NCBI RefSeq assembly: GCF_004027225.2
Contig: NC_044301.2
Span: 18,586,733-18,650,732, forward strand
Reading direction: 5' to 3'
DNA: 64,000 nucleotides
Source: Strigops habroptila
Lineage: Eukaryota; Chordata; Aves; Psittaciformes; Psittacidae
The position numbers were made by a program, and so were the translations under genes. This document shows, one piece after another, positions 10,427 through 20,583 of this stretch. How positions within the stretch are numbered: the first letter of the stretch is position 1; each line of letters starts with the position of its first letter. Below the pieces are notes generated by a model that was not told the DNA's origin, made no database searches, and worked only from the letters and a program-made list of their open reading frames with translations.

Positions 10427-10944
10427 TGTTATAAATGACAAGGGCCAATTTTTGCCATATAATCAATTTATTTGATTTGAGCAAGCGATAGCAGATAAAA
10501 CACAGCACTGGGCAGCCGGGGAGTCTCTGCTCTTCCGCGGCGCGCCCCTCCTTTGTAGATCCGGTCTTTTATACTTCTTTACTTCCGGTGAACGTGTTCT
10601 TTTCATTCTCCCTCTGTGCATGTGGGGCCTGTTGCTGGGGGGCGAATTCTGCCTCTTTAGTGGTCGTGGGGATGAAGGTGGGTTGTCTTCCTCATCGACC
10701 TTTTACCTACTTTCCTGATCTTGCCTTGTTAGGAGTTTCACAACAGGATTTACAACATTGCCCCAGCACATCCCACAAGTGTTCCCAGATGTTTGCGGCT
10801 ATCTTATCTCTGCCAGTTTCCTGCGGCAGTTTGTCTTACACAGTTTCAGGCTAATTATACAAGGTTATATGGCGGTTCACACGTTCATATATTATACCCA
10901 GCTTCTTGATGAACAAACTTTATCGATTACAATCACATATCACA
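10427..10944 (-). mobile_element. Solo class I ERV LTR, TSD TGGG
   Basis: The minus strand starts TGTGATATGTGATTG and ends CATTTATAACA. It contains a TATA box GTATAAAAG (plus strand 10567-10574) and AATAAA (10468-10473). The 4-bp target duplication TGGG at 10423-10426 and 10945-10948 fits gamma-like ERVs. It is inserted inside the minisatellite. Confidence 0.88.
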
Positions 10945-10948
10945 TGGG

Positions 10949-11190
10949 GGTGTCCAGGGTGCTGCAGACCTGGACAGGGGGTATTGGGGTACCCTAGGGT
11001 GCTGAGGAGTGGGAGTATTGGGATGCCCAGGGTGCTGGAGGTGGGGGTACAGATGGGTGGCCAGGTCCTGGAATGCTGGGGACTGGGAGGTGGGGTGTCA
11101 GGGGTGCCCATGGTGCTGGGGGCTCTGATGTCCAGAGGATCCTGATGTCCGTGGTGCAGGAGCCCCATGTCTGTGGTGCTGGGGGTGTTC
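10949..11190. repeat. GT-rich minisatellite, right part
   Basis: This continues the units described to the left of the LTR (GGGTGTCCAGGGTGCTGCAGACC, GGGGTACCCTAGGGTGCTGAGG and similar), degrading toward the SNRK-like first coding exon. Confidence 0.75.
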
Positions 11191-11265
11191 CGGGGTGCCC
11201 CATCCCTCACCCCATATGGCTCAGCAGCTCCCCCATCACACAGCGCTCACTGCCCATGTGCCACC

Positions 11266-13077
11266 ATGGCCAGGGTGCAGGGCTGCGGCGAGGGGCAGAT
11301 CGCGGGGCTGTACGACCTAGGGCGCACACTGGGCACAGGCCACTTCTCAGTGGTGAAGCTGGCGCGGCACGTCTTCACCGGGCAGCGCGTGGCTGTCGAA
11401 GTGATCAACAAGAGCAAGCTGGCAGGGGGAGCGGTGGGGCAGCTCCTGCAGGAGGTGCACTGCATGAAGCTGGTGTAGCACCCCAACATGGTACGCATCT
11501 ACGAGGTCATTGACACACACGCCAAGCCGTACTTCATCCTGGAGCTGGGTGATGGCGGGGATATGTTCGACCACATCATGCAGCACAAGGGCTGGCTGGC
11601 CGGCCTCACCATGATCATGGACTGCCGCTACACCGTCCCCCCACATGTCTCAGCTCAGTGCACTGAGTAAGCACCTCCCCAGGCCCCCCGGGCTCCAACC
11701 CACTGCCCTGGGGTGGGTGCCGCGTCCCTGGGAGCTGAGGTGGGAAAAGGGGGGTAAAGCTGCCGAGTTTGGTGTTCACATCACCCCTTTTCCTGCCCCA
11801 GCCTCATCTCCAGGATGCTGCAGCAGGACCCGAAGCGCCGAGCCTCCCTGGAGCAGATAGAGGACCACGCGTAGCTGCAGGGGGTGGACCCATCCCGTGC
11901 CAGCCGCTGCCTGCTGCCTCTCACCTCACACAAGCGCGTGTCCCAGGAGGAGCATGAAATCATCCTCTGGGCCATGACATGCAGGAACATCATGGATCAG
12001 GACACCATCCAGGAGTGTGTGATGGTGGTGGGAGCCCCCACGAAGGGCTCTTGGGGGTCCTTCCAAGCGCATCCCTCGTGTGCTGATGCAGGTCCCTCGG
12101 TCACACACAGGGCACTGGAAGCTGACTGCTACAACTGCATCACAACCACCTATTTCCTGCTGGTGGAGAGGATGCTGCAGGAGAGGATGCTGCAGGAGAA
12201 GCTGGGTACCAACATTTCCATCCCTCCTCTTACTCAGGACCAACTTACCGGGCATGTTCAGCTCCGTGGGCAGGGCCCTTCACAGAGGTGCCAGGTGGCC
12301 TCACCACCAGCTCCCAGCTGCCCCCCCCTGCCCACCGGAGCAGACATCAGCAGCCGGCAGCCCCCTGGCACCCTGCTGAAGATCCTGGCTGTTGACACCA
12401 CCATCACCAAGAGCACCCTGGCCCTGCAGCAGATCTGTGAGGAGGAAGAGGAGGATGAGGAGGACGAGGGGAGGCCCAGCACCATGGAGAGGAAGAGCAG
12501 CTTGCTGAACCAGGAGCAGATGTGAGCCTTCCTGTGCACCCACTGCCCGCCTGGCCATGGGGAGCTGTGGGGGCCTGGGGCTGAGCTGGGAGGCCAGTGT
12601 GGGTGTCCGGGGGTGGCCTGGGCTGGGAAGGGAGTGAGGGGGGTCCAGAATCCCCCAGCACTGCAGTGGCATGGAGCTGAGTCCCCCAAGAGGGAGGAGG
12701 ATGCAGAGCCTGGGGGTTCCTCAACAAGCCCCCCAGGGAAAGGGGAGCTACCACATCACCCTGGAGCAGGTCTGCTAGGGTCCCCGAGGGGCTGGGGGCA
12801 GAGGTGACCCCCATCATGCCCCATGGACAAGTCCTGCGGGCAGGAGGCACCCACCAGCCTGGCTCAGAGGTTGGTGGGGAGCTCAGGCCTGGGGGGCACC
12901 GAGGAGGGTGTGGAGAACGTGATCAAGCTGGACCCAGGCAAGAGCAAGGGGGGCAGCCTGCGGGACAGGCTCCTGCAGTTCTTGCTCTGCAAGAAGGCCC
13001 TGGCCTTCAAACTCCAGCTGGGCTCCAGGGGGAGGCTCCTCTCACTGGGGCAGTTCAATTACTGCCATGTCATTTAG
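11266..13077 (+). pseudogene. SNRK-like serine/threonine kinase paralogue, non-processed pseudogene
   Basis: The ATG at 11266 has a strong context (CCACCATGG). The N-terminus follows SNRK (sucrose non-fermenting-1-related kinase) closely: a [20 protein letters not shown] glycine loop, then the [15 protein letters not shown] segment. Exons are 11266-11666, 11802-12014 and 12111-13077, all with GT-AG introns, so it is not a retrocopy. An acidic [10 protein letters not shown] tract (about 12440-12470) and a C-terminal CHVI ending match SNRK landmarks. Lesions: the VAIK lysine is glutamate (VAVEVI); TAG interrupts after KLV near 11476; the catalytic-loop-to-APE core is missing between about 11600 and 11610; a second TAG replaces a conserved tryptophan near 11872; and TGA lies at 12523. 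A 15-bp tandem duplication gives RMLQE twice. It probably represents an old duplicate of SNRK rather than SNRK itself. Confidence 0.85.
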
Positions 13078-13690
13078 ACCCCAGGGCAAGGGTCTGGGAG
13101 GGGACCCACTCCCTTGTCGGTGCTCTGCCCCTGACCCACAGCTGTGGGGCTTCCAGGGGGCATGCAGCCCCTGCTTTGGCACCTGCAGCAGCCACCCCAT
13201 TAGCACCCACCCCAGGCATCCAGGAGGGGACTGCCCAGGGCAGGCGAGGCGGGCTGGGGTCCATCCCCACACCCCAAACCCCAGGGCAGCTCTGTGGCCC
13301 TGCCAGGGTTGGATGGGCCACATTGTTTTTTAACTCCTAGAAGTAACTTTTTTAAATAGTCTATTTTAATGTAACTACATAGAGATTGCTATATTCCCCC
13401 CAGCCCCACAGCAGGGCTGTGCTGCCTGCAGCAGCCATGGGGCAGCCACTTCTCTGCCTGCACCCCCCTGGCTGTCCCCACGGCCAGGGCCAGACACAGC
13501 CCTGCCCGTGGCACAGCCTGACCCAGCGTCTTCCCCTGCAAATAAGCTTCTATTTATTATCTCTTTGTTTTCTTCCTGGCAAGAACTAAATGACGACCAC
13601 GGCGCGGGCTGGAGCAGGGCAGTGTGTGTGTGCAGAGCAGAGACGCTGGAAGCAAAGTCCATTGGGCCAATAAATAAGCTGATAGGTTGA
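13078..13690 (+). other. Probable 3' UTR remnant of the SNRK-like locus
   Basis: After the terminal CHVI codons there is GC-rich sequence. An AT-rich segment follows (TTTTTTAAATAGTCTATTTT near 13350), then AATAAA at 13669-13674. Position and the polyadenylation signal support a 3' untranslated region. There is no direct evidence of transcription. Confidence 0.5.
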
Positions 13691-13789
13691 TGCAGGTGCC
13701 ATGTCTTGTTGCCAAAACACCATCATCCACTGGGAATAGATGCCCAGGAGCATCTGCCCAGGCTGAGGTGGGCGGTGAGGGGCTGGTTT

Positions 13790-13945
13790 CATGGTATCAC
13801 AGACTGGTTTGGGTTGGAAGGGACCTTAAAGCTCATCCAGTTCCAACCCCCTGCCAGAGGCAGGAACACCTTCCACTAGACCAGGTTGCTCCAAGCCCTG
13901 TCCAACCTGGCCTTGAACACTGCCAGGGATGGGGCAACCATCACT
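13790..13945 (-). mobile_element. CR1 LINE 3' end fragment
   Basis: The plus strand shows the reverse complement of the CR1 tail: CAGACTGGTTTGGGTTGGAAG, then CCAGTTCCAACCCCCTGCC and GGCCTTGAACACTGCCAGGG. It is 5'-truncated, and the 5' side decays after GGGGCAACC. Confidence 0.85.
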
Positions 13946-14395
13946 TGGGGGCAGCAGGCACCAGCCTTCCCTGCCCAGAGCCACCCAGTCCCTGCAGAGG
14001 GGGAAAGCCCTGGAGGCACAGAGTGGAATAAGGACAGGGATGGGAAACACCCAAAGCCGCAAGGAGGACGAGGCTCAAGGTTTAACTGTGCTCAGTCCTG
14101 GCTTCCTTTCTTCCAGCTCTGCTGTGTGTCTCCCTCTTCCATCAATCCTATTTCTCCGCCTCCCTCCACGTATACCCCCAAAATTATACCTTTACCTAGG
14201 ACATTGTGACATGGGATCTCTCTCGCTGGGGTACTGGGTGGCTGGAAGAGCAGTGGTGCTGTGTGGGAGATGGGATGGGGCTGGCCCTGGAGAGATGATG
14301 GAAAAGAAGCAGGGACTGGGGAGACCCCAGCAGCAGGAGAAGCTACTGCTCCTGCCCCTGGGCTCTCCTCCTCTGCCCCTAAAGGGTAAAGCTTT
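13946..14395. other. Anonymous stretch
   Basis: No identifiable gene or repeat. Short open frames only. Confidence 0.5.
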
Positions 14396-14468
14396 CACCT
14401 GAACAGGGGCTTGAGCCCTGGATCCTCAGATTAAAAGTCTGATGCTCTCCCAAGTGAGCTATCCAGGC
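14396..14468 (-). tRNA. tRNA-Lys(TTT)-like sequence, probably a pseudogene
   Basis: The minus strand from 14468 to 14396 is 73 nt and folds as a tRNA. The acceptor is GCCTGGA with TTCAGGT, the D arm AGCTC...GAGC, and the anticodon stem CAGAC/GTCTG encloses CTTTTAA with anticodon TTT. The T stem is CAGGG/CCCTG. The T loop reads CTCAAGC instead of TTCAAGT, which damages box B, and one acceptor pair is G-T. I see no TTTT terminator just downstream. It is either a decayed gene or a tRNA-derived retro-copy. Confidence 0.75.
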
Positions 14469-15053
14469 TCACACTTGGGGATGCTCAAGACAGGCAGTGA
14501 GGACCCTGCTTCACTGTGACATTGGAGTTACAATGTGGAGTCTTGCTTTGACTTCTTCCACTTCACACTGCCCCAACAAAGCCACCACAGCGGAGGGCAT
14601 CTTCCCACAAGGAGAAGCACCACCAGGACCAGGACCTCTACCCTGGCAGGCACCAATGCCAGGTTTGTCCTCTCAAGAGCAGCCAAAAGGCCAACAACCA
14701 AAAAGCCAGCAACCAGAGTGATACAGCAGAGGAGGAGGAAGAAGAGAGCTCAGCCAGGGCTGTGGGTGCTGGTCCCAGCAGCCTGGCAGAACAACAACTC
14801 GGCAGCATTGTGCTTGGAACTTGCTTTGCTGGGGACCAGCTCCCAGCACTGCCGGTGCACCGGGCTCAGCACCCGGTGTGTCTGGGCACAGGCTGAGCTC
14901 CCACGGGACCAATCCTGGATGTGCCCGGGAAGTGTCAGTGCTGCAGGGATGCACTGGCAGGGAGGGAGCAGGAGCTGCGGAGTGGCTGGAGAAGCTCCGT
15001 TGGCTCTGGGGGGATCCGGCCACAGGAGAGCAGTGGCCGCGGGGCCATGCTTG
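14469..15053. other. Anonymous stretch
   Basis: No gene, RNA or repeat recognised. The open frames are short and overlap on both strands. Confidence 0.5.
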
Positions 15054-15728
15054 TGTTAGAAATCATAACATTTGATTAACAGAAGTTTGATCAAGTTTTA
15101 ATCAATATATATATATATAGTATTTAGTCTCACTGATTTGGTTGATTTGTGTTTTGTTAAGTTTGTTACTAGGTCAGAAAGGCCTAGTACCTAGGATGTG
15201 GACGTAGATTTATGAGACTATTCAAGCGATATCCTTATAAGGTGGTGGTTTGGTAGGAACAGTACTTTAAAGATTATTCAAGTAGAACTTTTAATTGTGT
15301 TAAGAAACAGAGTTGTATACTAAGAACCAGTCAAGGAGAGAGAGAAGAATACTGGCGCAAGCACAATCGTTGGGATTTATCCAGGACTCTAAAAGGTAAA
15401 AAGGACATAGCGAGGAAGACGTCTTACTTCATCTGAGGAAGACTACTTACTTCATCCTGACGACCACCAGAAGGGGGCTGCGCAAGCGCAGAAACAACTG
15501 ATGATGTAATCAGGAGATGATGCAATTTATAAATACATATGTATGAGAGGAGGATGTAACCTGTTGAATATACATTAGATTGTGAAATCTCAGTAGGATA
15601 AATTGCGGGCGCGTTGTGACGGTCTTTGGAACCAGATTTGGGTGCGTACCCCTGGTTCCCGGGGCCTCGAAATAAAGCACCACATATAACCTCCTTAGAG
15701 TGGTTATGTGTTCTTCTCTCGGCTAACA
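15054..15728 (+). mobile_element. Solo class I ERV LTR, TSD CTTG
   Basis: It starts TGTTAGAAATCATAACA and ends CTCTCGGCTAACA. A TATA-like TTTATAAATA lies near 15526 and AATAAA at 15670-15675. A 4-bp target duplication CTTG flanks it (15050-15053 and 15729-15732). No internal sequence is present. It differs from the solo LTR at 10427. Confidence 0.88.
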
Positions 15729-15732
15729 CTTG

Positions 15733-16240
15733 GGCTGGGACTGCACAGTGCTCAGTGCCCTGCGCTGGGGCCGCAGCAGCCTCAGCTCGAGCCCGAGTCA
15801 CAGCAGCAGGTTTGCCAACAGCCTGGCCTTCATTTTCTCCTTCCTCCAGCCCTGCAGGACGGGGCCCCTCTGCTCCATAGGAACCCACCCTACTAGGCTG
15901 GGGAAGATTAAAGCTGACCCCAAATGCTCACAGTGTGGGGCAGAAGCTCAGAGACAGCGGTTCCACTGAAGGGGGGCCTCTTCAGATACCTCATTGCACT
16001 AATTGGCTTCATTAAGAGCATCTAGTGAAGTCACCTGCCCTACCTTGTGATGGTGCTGGGAACAGGATTGACAGGCCAGGGGACTGAGGGGTGAAGCCCC
16101 ACATGGGGCTTGACACATGCGCTTGGTTCATTACCCTGATTAATTAGAGCCCGCTGCTTTTATCCCATGTGTGGTGGCGTGACCCCACCAGTAGCACCAG
16201 GATTGGGGCCAGGACACCCTAGAAACCAGACTCCTGTTCC
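15733..16240. other. Anonymous stretch upstream of SETD6
   Basis: No feature identified. GC content rises toward the SETD6 promoter. Confidence 0.5.
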
Positions 16241-16423
16241 CCCCGGAGCGGTGTTGTGACCCTCGGACCTCTCTCCTAAAGAGCCGCCCAGAGACACACA
16301 GTCACACCCCCACCCGCCCCTTTCTGGCCCTCCGCGGCCACCGTCTGAGCGGGTGGGGCTTCTCGCATACCCGGAAGCGCCAGGCCAGGAACCAAGTGGA
16401 GCAGAACCACATATCCGCGCGCT
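16241..16423 (+). promoter_or_regulatory. CpG-rich SETD6 promoter region
   Basis: CpG-dense sequence directly upstream of the SETD6-like ATG, with an ETS-type CCGGAAG at 16371-16377. It is TATA-less, as is typical of housekeeping promoters. The assignment comes from its position. Confidence 0.55.
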
Positions 16424-19200
16424 ATGGCGTCGGCGCTCAAGAGACCCAAGATACCGGGGGGAACACGGGCTGGGGCCGCTACCCCAGCTTCAGCGTAGCT
16501 GGGACTAGGGCGGGTTCAGGAGGCGCCGCTTCACCGCCATGTTCCCATCCGCAGGCGGCTGCCGGCAGCAGCGCCCGGGGGAAGGGCAGCATCGATCCCC
16601 CCTCTTCGGCTTCCTGGCGTGGTGCGGCCGGATCGGGGTACAGCTCAGCCCCAAGGTGAGGCAGCGAGGGCCGGGTACCCCCCCAGGCACAGCTCCCGTC
16701 TCGCCGCAGGTCCGGCTGAGCAGGGAGAGCGCGGTGGCGGTGTAGGGCGTGATGGCTACCGCCGAGCTGCAGGTAGAAGAGGTTCTGTGCACCATGCCGC
16801 GCACACCAGCTCCATCCAGGGGCTCCTGGGGGAAAGCGAGCGCTCCATCCCCCCACTCTGCTCTACCTGCTTCCCCTGGTCTTCCCTTTTAAAGGAAGAA
16901 AAATGGGCTTGGAATCAAGCCTAGCGATTGGTCCTATCTCACGTGGGAGGCTGGAGCAGGGAGGAAAGGGGGGGGGGTGGTTGGGCATCTCATCACTGCT
17001 GACCATTAGCATCACCGAAGATGCTTTCCTTGAGGGCCCAGACAGACTAGGAGAAAAAACAGTTCCTTCCTTGCTGAAGAGGGGGGAGGGGGGTGATGGT
17101 GGGGGGCACAGGGCCAGGAGCAGCAACTTCTAGGTCTGCTTCGGCTCCAGCCAAACCAGAGCAGAAGTAGAACTCCCCAGTCCATGCTGCAGCCAGGCTG
17201 GTGGAATCAGGCTTTGGTTCTGGGAGGGGAAAATTAAAACCTCAAGTCAACTCATGTTTTCTCTGTTATCTGTGATTCCTTAGGCCAGGAGCCCCTGCAG
17301 AGCTGCTGCTGGCCCTGCTACACAAGTACACAGGCAGCAATTCCCAGTGGTGTCCTTATTTCTCCCTCTGGCAGGACTTCAGGAGCCTGGATCACCCCAT
17401 GTTCTGGTAAGGTGAAACTACACAGGGCTATGGGCAGCGCCCCAGTTGGCAGCTGAATGTAGGCATGGTCCAGGGGCTGCTGAGCAAGAGTCCTGGAGAT
17501 GGACATGGGCCATCCCGCTATGCTAGCCCCGTGCCAACAACAGCAGGAGCCCAAGAGACCCTCTGGGCACTACCTGGGGTTGGAGCAAGCTTCAGGCCTA
17601 ACCAGAAGATAGGAACTTAAGAGAGCACCAGGAAGCTGAGATGGTGGAGGAAAGAGTTTACAGACCCTTCCCCTGGGTCAGAGAGAGATAAACCCACTGT
17701 TTTTCTTGCAACAGGCCTGAAGAAGAGCAAAGATGGCTCCTGCAGGGCACAGGCATCCCAGAAGCTGTGGAGAAAGACCTGGCTAGCATCCACCTGGAGT
17801 ACAGCTCCATGATCCTGCCTTTCATTGAGTCCTACCCCAACATATTTGACCCCAAGCTGCACACACTGGAGCTGTACAAGCAGCTGGTGGCATTTATCAT
17901 GGCCTACAGGTGAGAATCTTTTCTCACTTCCTTCTGGGGCTCTGCTCCCACAAGGAGCAAGGACAAGGAGTAGGATGACAGGAAAGATTGTAGGCTGTGT
18001 TACTTAAATTCTTGTGCAACTGCAACCATAAGTGTAAGATGGAGCTTGCTCTGTGCTGCAAGGCATGCAACTGGCTTGTCTTCATCTCCCTTGTCTTGGA
18101 TTTCAGGAACCTTTTGGAGGAGGAAGATGAAGATAAGGGGCCCAATCCTCCAATGATGGTGCCTGCAGCAGATATTTTGAATCATGTGGCCAACTGTCAT
18201 GGTTTGAGCCCAGCTGGTAACTCGGAACCACGCAGCCGTGCGCTCACTCCCCCCCCTCCCAGAGGGATGGGGAGGAGAATCGGAAGAATGTAACTCCCAT
18301 GGGTTAAGAACAGTCTAGTAACTAAGGTATAATACAAAACCACTACTGCTACCACCAATGATAATAATGATAAGGGAAATAACAAGGGGAGAGGATACAA
18401 TTGCTCACCACCCGCCGACCGATACCCAGCCCGACCCAAGCAGTGATCTGGGCCTTCGGGGTAACTACCCCCAGTTTCTATACTGGGCATGATGTGCTGT
18501 GGTATGGAATACCCCTTTGGCTAGTTTGGGTCAGGTGTCCTGTCTCTGCTTCCTCCCGGCTTCCCCTCCTCCCTGGCAGAGCATGAGACTGAGAAAGTCC
18601 TTGGTCAGAGTAAACATTACTTAGCAACAACTAAAAACATTGGTGTTATCAGCGTTGTTCCCAGGCTGAAAGTCAAAAACACAGCACTGCACCAGCTACT
18701 AAGAAGGAGAAAAATGACTGCTATAGCTGAACCCAGGACACCAACTACAATGCCAACCTGGAATACTCCCCTGTGAATGCAAAGCTGCTACACCAGGCAG
18801 CATCATGGTCTGGTTCCTCTTTGCCATGAGGCCTTTGGGAGGCTGGATCTGTGAAGCCAGAGCCCTCATGAATACAAAGCTATTTCACTCAACATCCTCC
18901 CCTGCTGCTTGCTTGGTTTGAGCTAGGAAGAGCTGAGGGTCATCTGAGCCTCTAGGAGCCACCTTGTTTCCAAGTGATAGGATCACCACAGCAGCAATGT
19001 TTATGCATGGTTACAATGCAGCCAGTCAGCAAAGGACAGGAGATCTTCAACACATAGGGGCAGATGGCCAACCCGCAGCTCCTCCATGTGTATGGCTTTG
19101 CAGAGCCATACACGGGCAACACCAATGACAAGGCCAACATAAACATGGTGATAGTATGCACAGTGGCACTGCGGGCAAGGATGGGGCAGGGGAGGACATG
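16424..19200 (+). pseudogene. SETD6: SETD6 locus, disrupted by LTR insertion, nonsense and frameshift lesions
   Basis: SETD6 is a nuclear lysine methyltransferase known to modify RelA. Recognisable pieces in order: start ATG 16424 (MASALKRPK); exon 16555-16655 (FGFLAWCGRIGVQLSPK); exon from 16710; exon 17284-17406 ([16 protein letters not shown]); exon 17715-17909 (fully open, [20 protein letters not shown]); exon 18107-18772 (ADILNHVAN then NANLEYSP), interrupted by a solo LTR at 18195-18740; and exon from 18995 (VSKGQEIFNT, stop, [18 protein letters not shown]). Lesions are TAG near 16743, a frameshift near 16790, the LTR in the SET-domain NH motif, and TAG at 19055-19057 where tyrosine is expected. 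The C-terminal Rubisco-substrate-binding-like domain is not found. The locus is convergent with CNOT1, matching vertebrate synteny. Confidence 0.87.
18195..18740 (-). mobile_element. Solo ERV-L-type LTR, short subfamily, inside SETD6 exon, TSD CCAAC
   Basis: On the plus strand it starts TGTCATGGTTTGAGCCC and ends GAACCCAGGACA, the reverse complement of the LTR family seen at 8490 and 25042. The 5-bp target duplication CCAAC at 18190-18194 and 18741-18745 is perfect. Reading across the duplication, the SETD6 codons continue on the far side. Confidence 0.95.
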
Positions 19201-19398
19201 AAAAATAAGCCTGTTCTACAGCATTTCACATGCTGGAGCTATGCCTGGGTTTTCTGCCTCCTTGTTCCTCTTCTCCATTTGTCACCTCTCCTCCACCACA
19301 ACCCAAGGTAGGTTTGCAGCTCCGCTGTCTTCCAAGCAGGTGCCAGAAGCAAAGCACAGCAGTGGCTGGTCTCAGAGCAGTGGGGCTTCTTCTGCCAG

Positions 19399-20006
19399 TG
19401 TCCTGGGTTCAGCTGTAACAGTTATTTCTCTCCTTTTTAACAGCTGGTGCAGTGCTGTGTTTTCAACTTTAGTCTGAGAACAGTGCTGATAACGCACTGA
19501 TGTTTTTAGTTGTTGCTAAGTAATGCTTACCCCGGTTGAGAACTTAGCAGTCTCATGTTCTGCCAGGGAGGAGGGGAAGCCAGGAGGAAGCAGAGACAGG
19601 ACACCTGACCCAAACTTGCCAAAGGGGTATTCCATACCACAGCACGTCATGCCCAGTATATAAACTTGGGGGGGGGAATTACCCAGAAGGCCCAGGTCAC
19701 TGCTCAGGTCAGGCTGGGTATGAGTCGGCAGGTGGTGAGCAATTGTATTGTGCATCACATGGGTTTATTGTGTTCCTTTTCCCCTTTTAGTTTTATATTC
19801 TCTCCCCTTGTTATTTCCCTTATTATTATCGATGGTAGCTGTAGTGGTTTTGTATTATACCTTAGTTACTGGACTGTTCTTATCTCAACCTGTGGGAGTT
19901 ATATTCTTTTGATTCTTCTCCCCATCCAATCTGGGAGCTGGGGGGGGGGGGGACTGAGTGAGTGGCTGCTTAGTTCTGAGTTACCGGCTGGGCTTAAACC
20001 ATGACA
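19399..20006 (+). mobile_element. 5' LTR, long subfamily
   Basis: It runs from TGTCCTGGGTTCAGCTGTAAC to GGGCTTAAACCATGACA. It contains the stretch GGGTTTATTGTG...TTTTATATTC (about 19761-19800) that is absent from the short subfamily. Confidence 0.9.
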
Positions 20007-20014
20007 GTTCTTTT

Positions 20015-20032
20015 TGGTACCCAACGTGGGGC
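20015..20032 (+). promoter_or_regulatory. Primer-binding site, tRNA-Lys(1,2) type
   Basis: TGGTACCCAACGTGGGGC differs at two positions from the tRNA-Lys(1,2) primer site TGGCGCCCAACGTGGGGC used by several retroviruses. It lies 8 bases after the LTR end. Confidence 0.85.
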
Positions 20033-20064
20033 ACAAACGGTTGAGAAAATGAGATCTGACCAGA

Positions 20065-20502
20065 GTGTGTCTAATCATATTTGTGATAAGCATTCATTGT
20101 TTGGGATTAATAGTCACATGTCACAATGTTGATTTATTTGCTCTCAAAGTGGTTGTGCTTGGTCTCGACTATCAGCATGTCACACCTTACTTCGAGCCAG
20201 TATTTGCTGTTTTAGTGTTTATCGGCTGGGGGGCCTGGGCTAAGGATCTTCTTTCACTGCACTTCATGGTAATGACTTGTAATACAATAGACTCATTGAT
20301 CATGAAACTGGTCTGGCTTGCGTTCCCAGTGTGCTCATCACCTCTATACTTTGGGAGGCATGTAACAGGAATCATTAAAAATCACACATCTTTTTCTCTT
20401 CCCTCCGAGGGTCAACCTATGAAGGAGACATCCCCTCACGCCCTCTGCTCCCCCACTAGGCTATTTACTGCAGCATTTGAGAATTCTAAAGACTTGACTT
20501 AG
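20065..20502 (+). other. Leader open reading frame of ERV-L, hydrophobic, unknown
   Basis: An open frame of 145 codons lies between the primer site and gag. Its core (about 20173-20370) has two hydrophobic segments, FEPVFAVLVFIGWGAWAK and LIMKLVWLAFPVCSS, separated by MVMTCNTIDS. The same core is open in the second provirus at 62446-62640. The N-terminal parts of the two copies differ by frame. I do not recognise the sequence. It may be a small membrane protein or simply an unconstrained leader with a chance open frame. Confidence 0.45.
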
Positions 20503-20583
20503 AACATCCTTTGAGTACCCTTGCAAGCAGCCTGCTCCTTTTACTCGGAACCAGCACGTTGCTGCATATGCTGCATGTGTTTT

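Noticed and set aside
9858-10508. Long Pro/Ser/Thr-rich minus-strand open frames (up to 216 codons)
   Set aside because: They are translations of the minisatellite; frames stay open because the unit lacks stops. No homology and no exon signals.
11073-11513. Alternative-frame ORF overlapping the SNRK-like exon
   Set aside because: The kinase-like residues are in the frame of the ATG at 11266; the other frame is a shadow.
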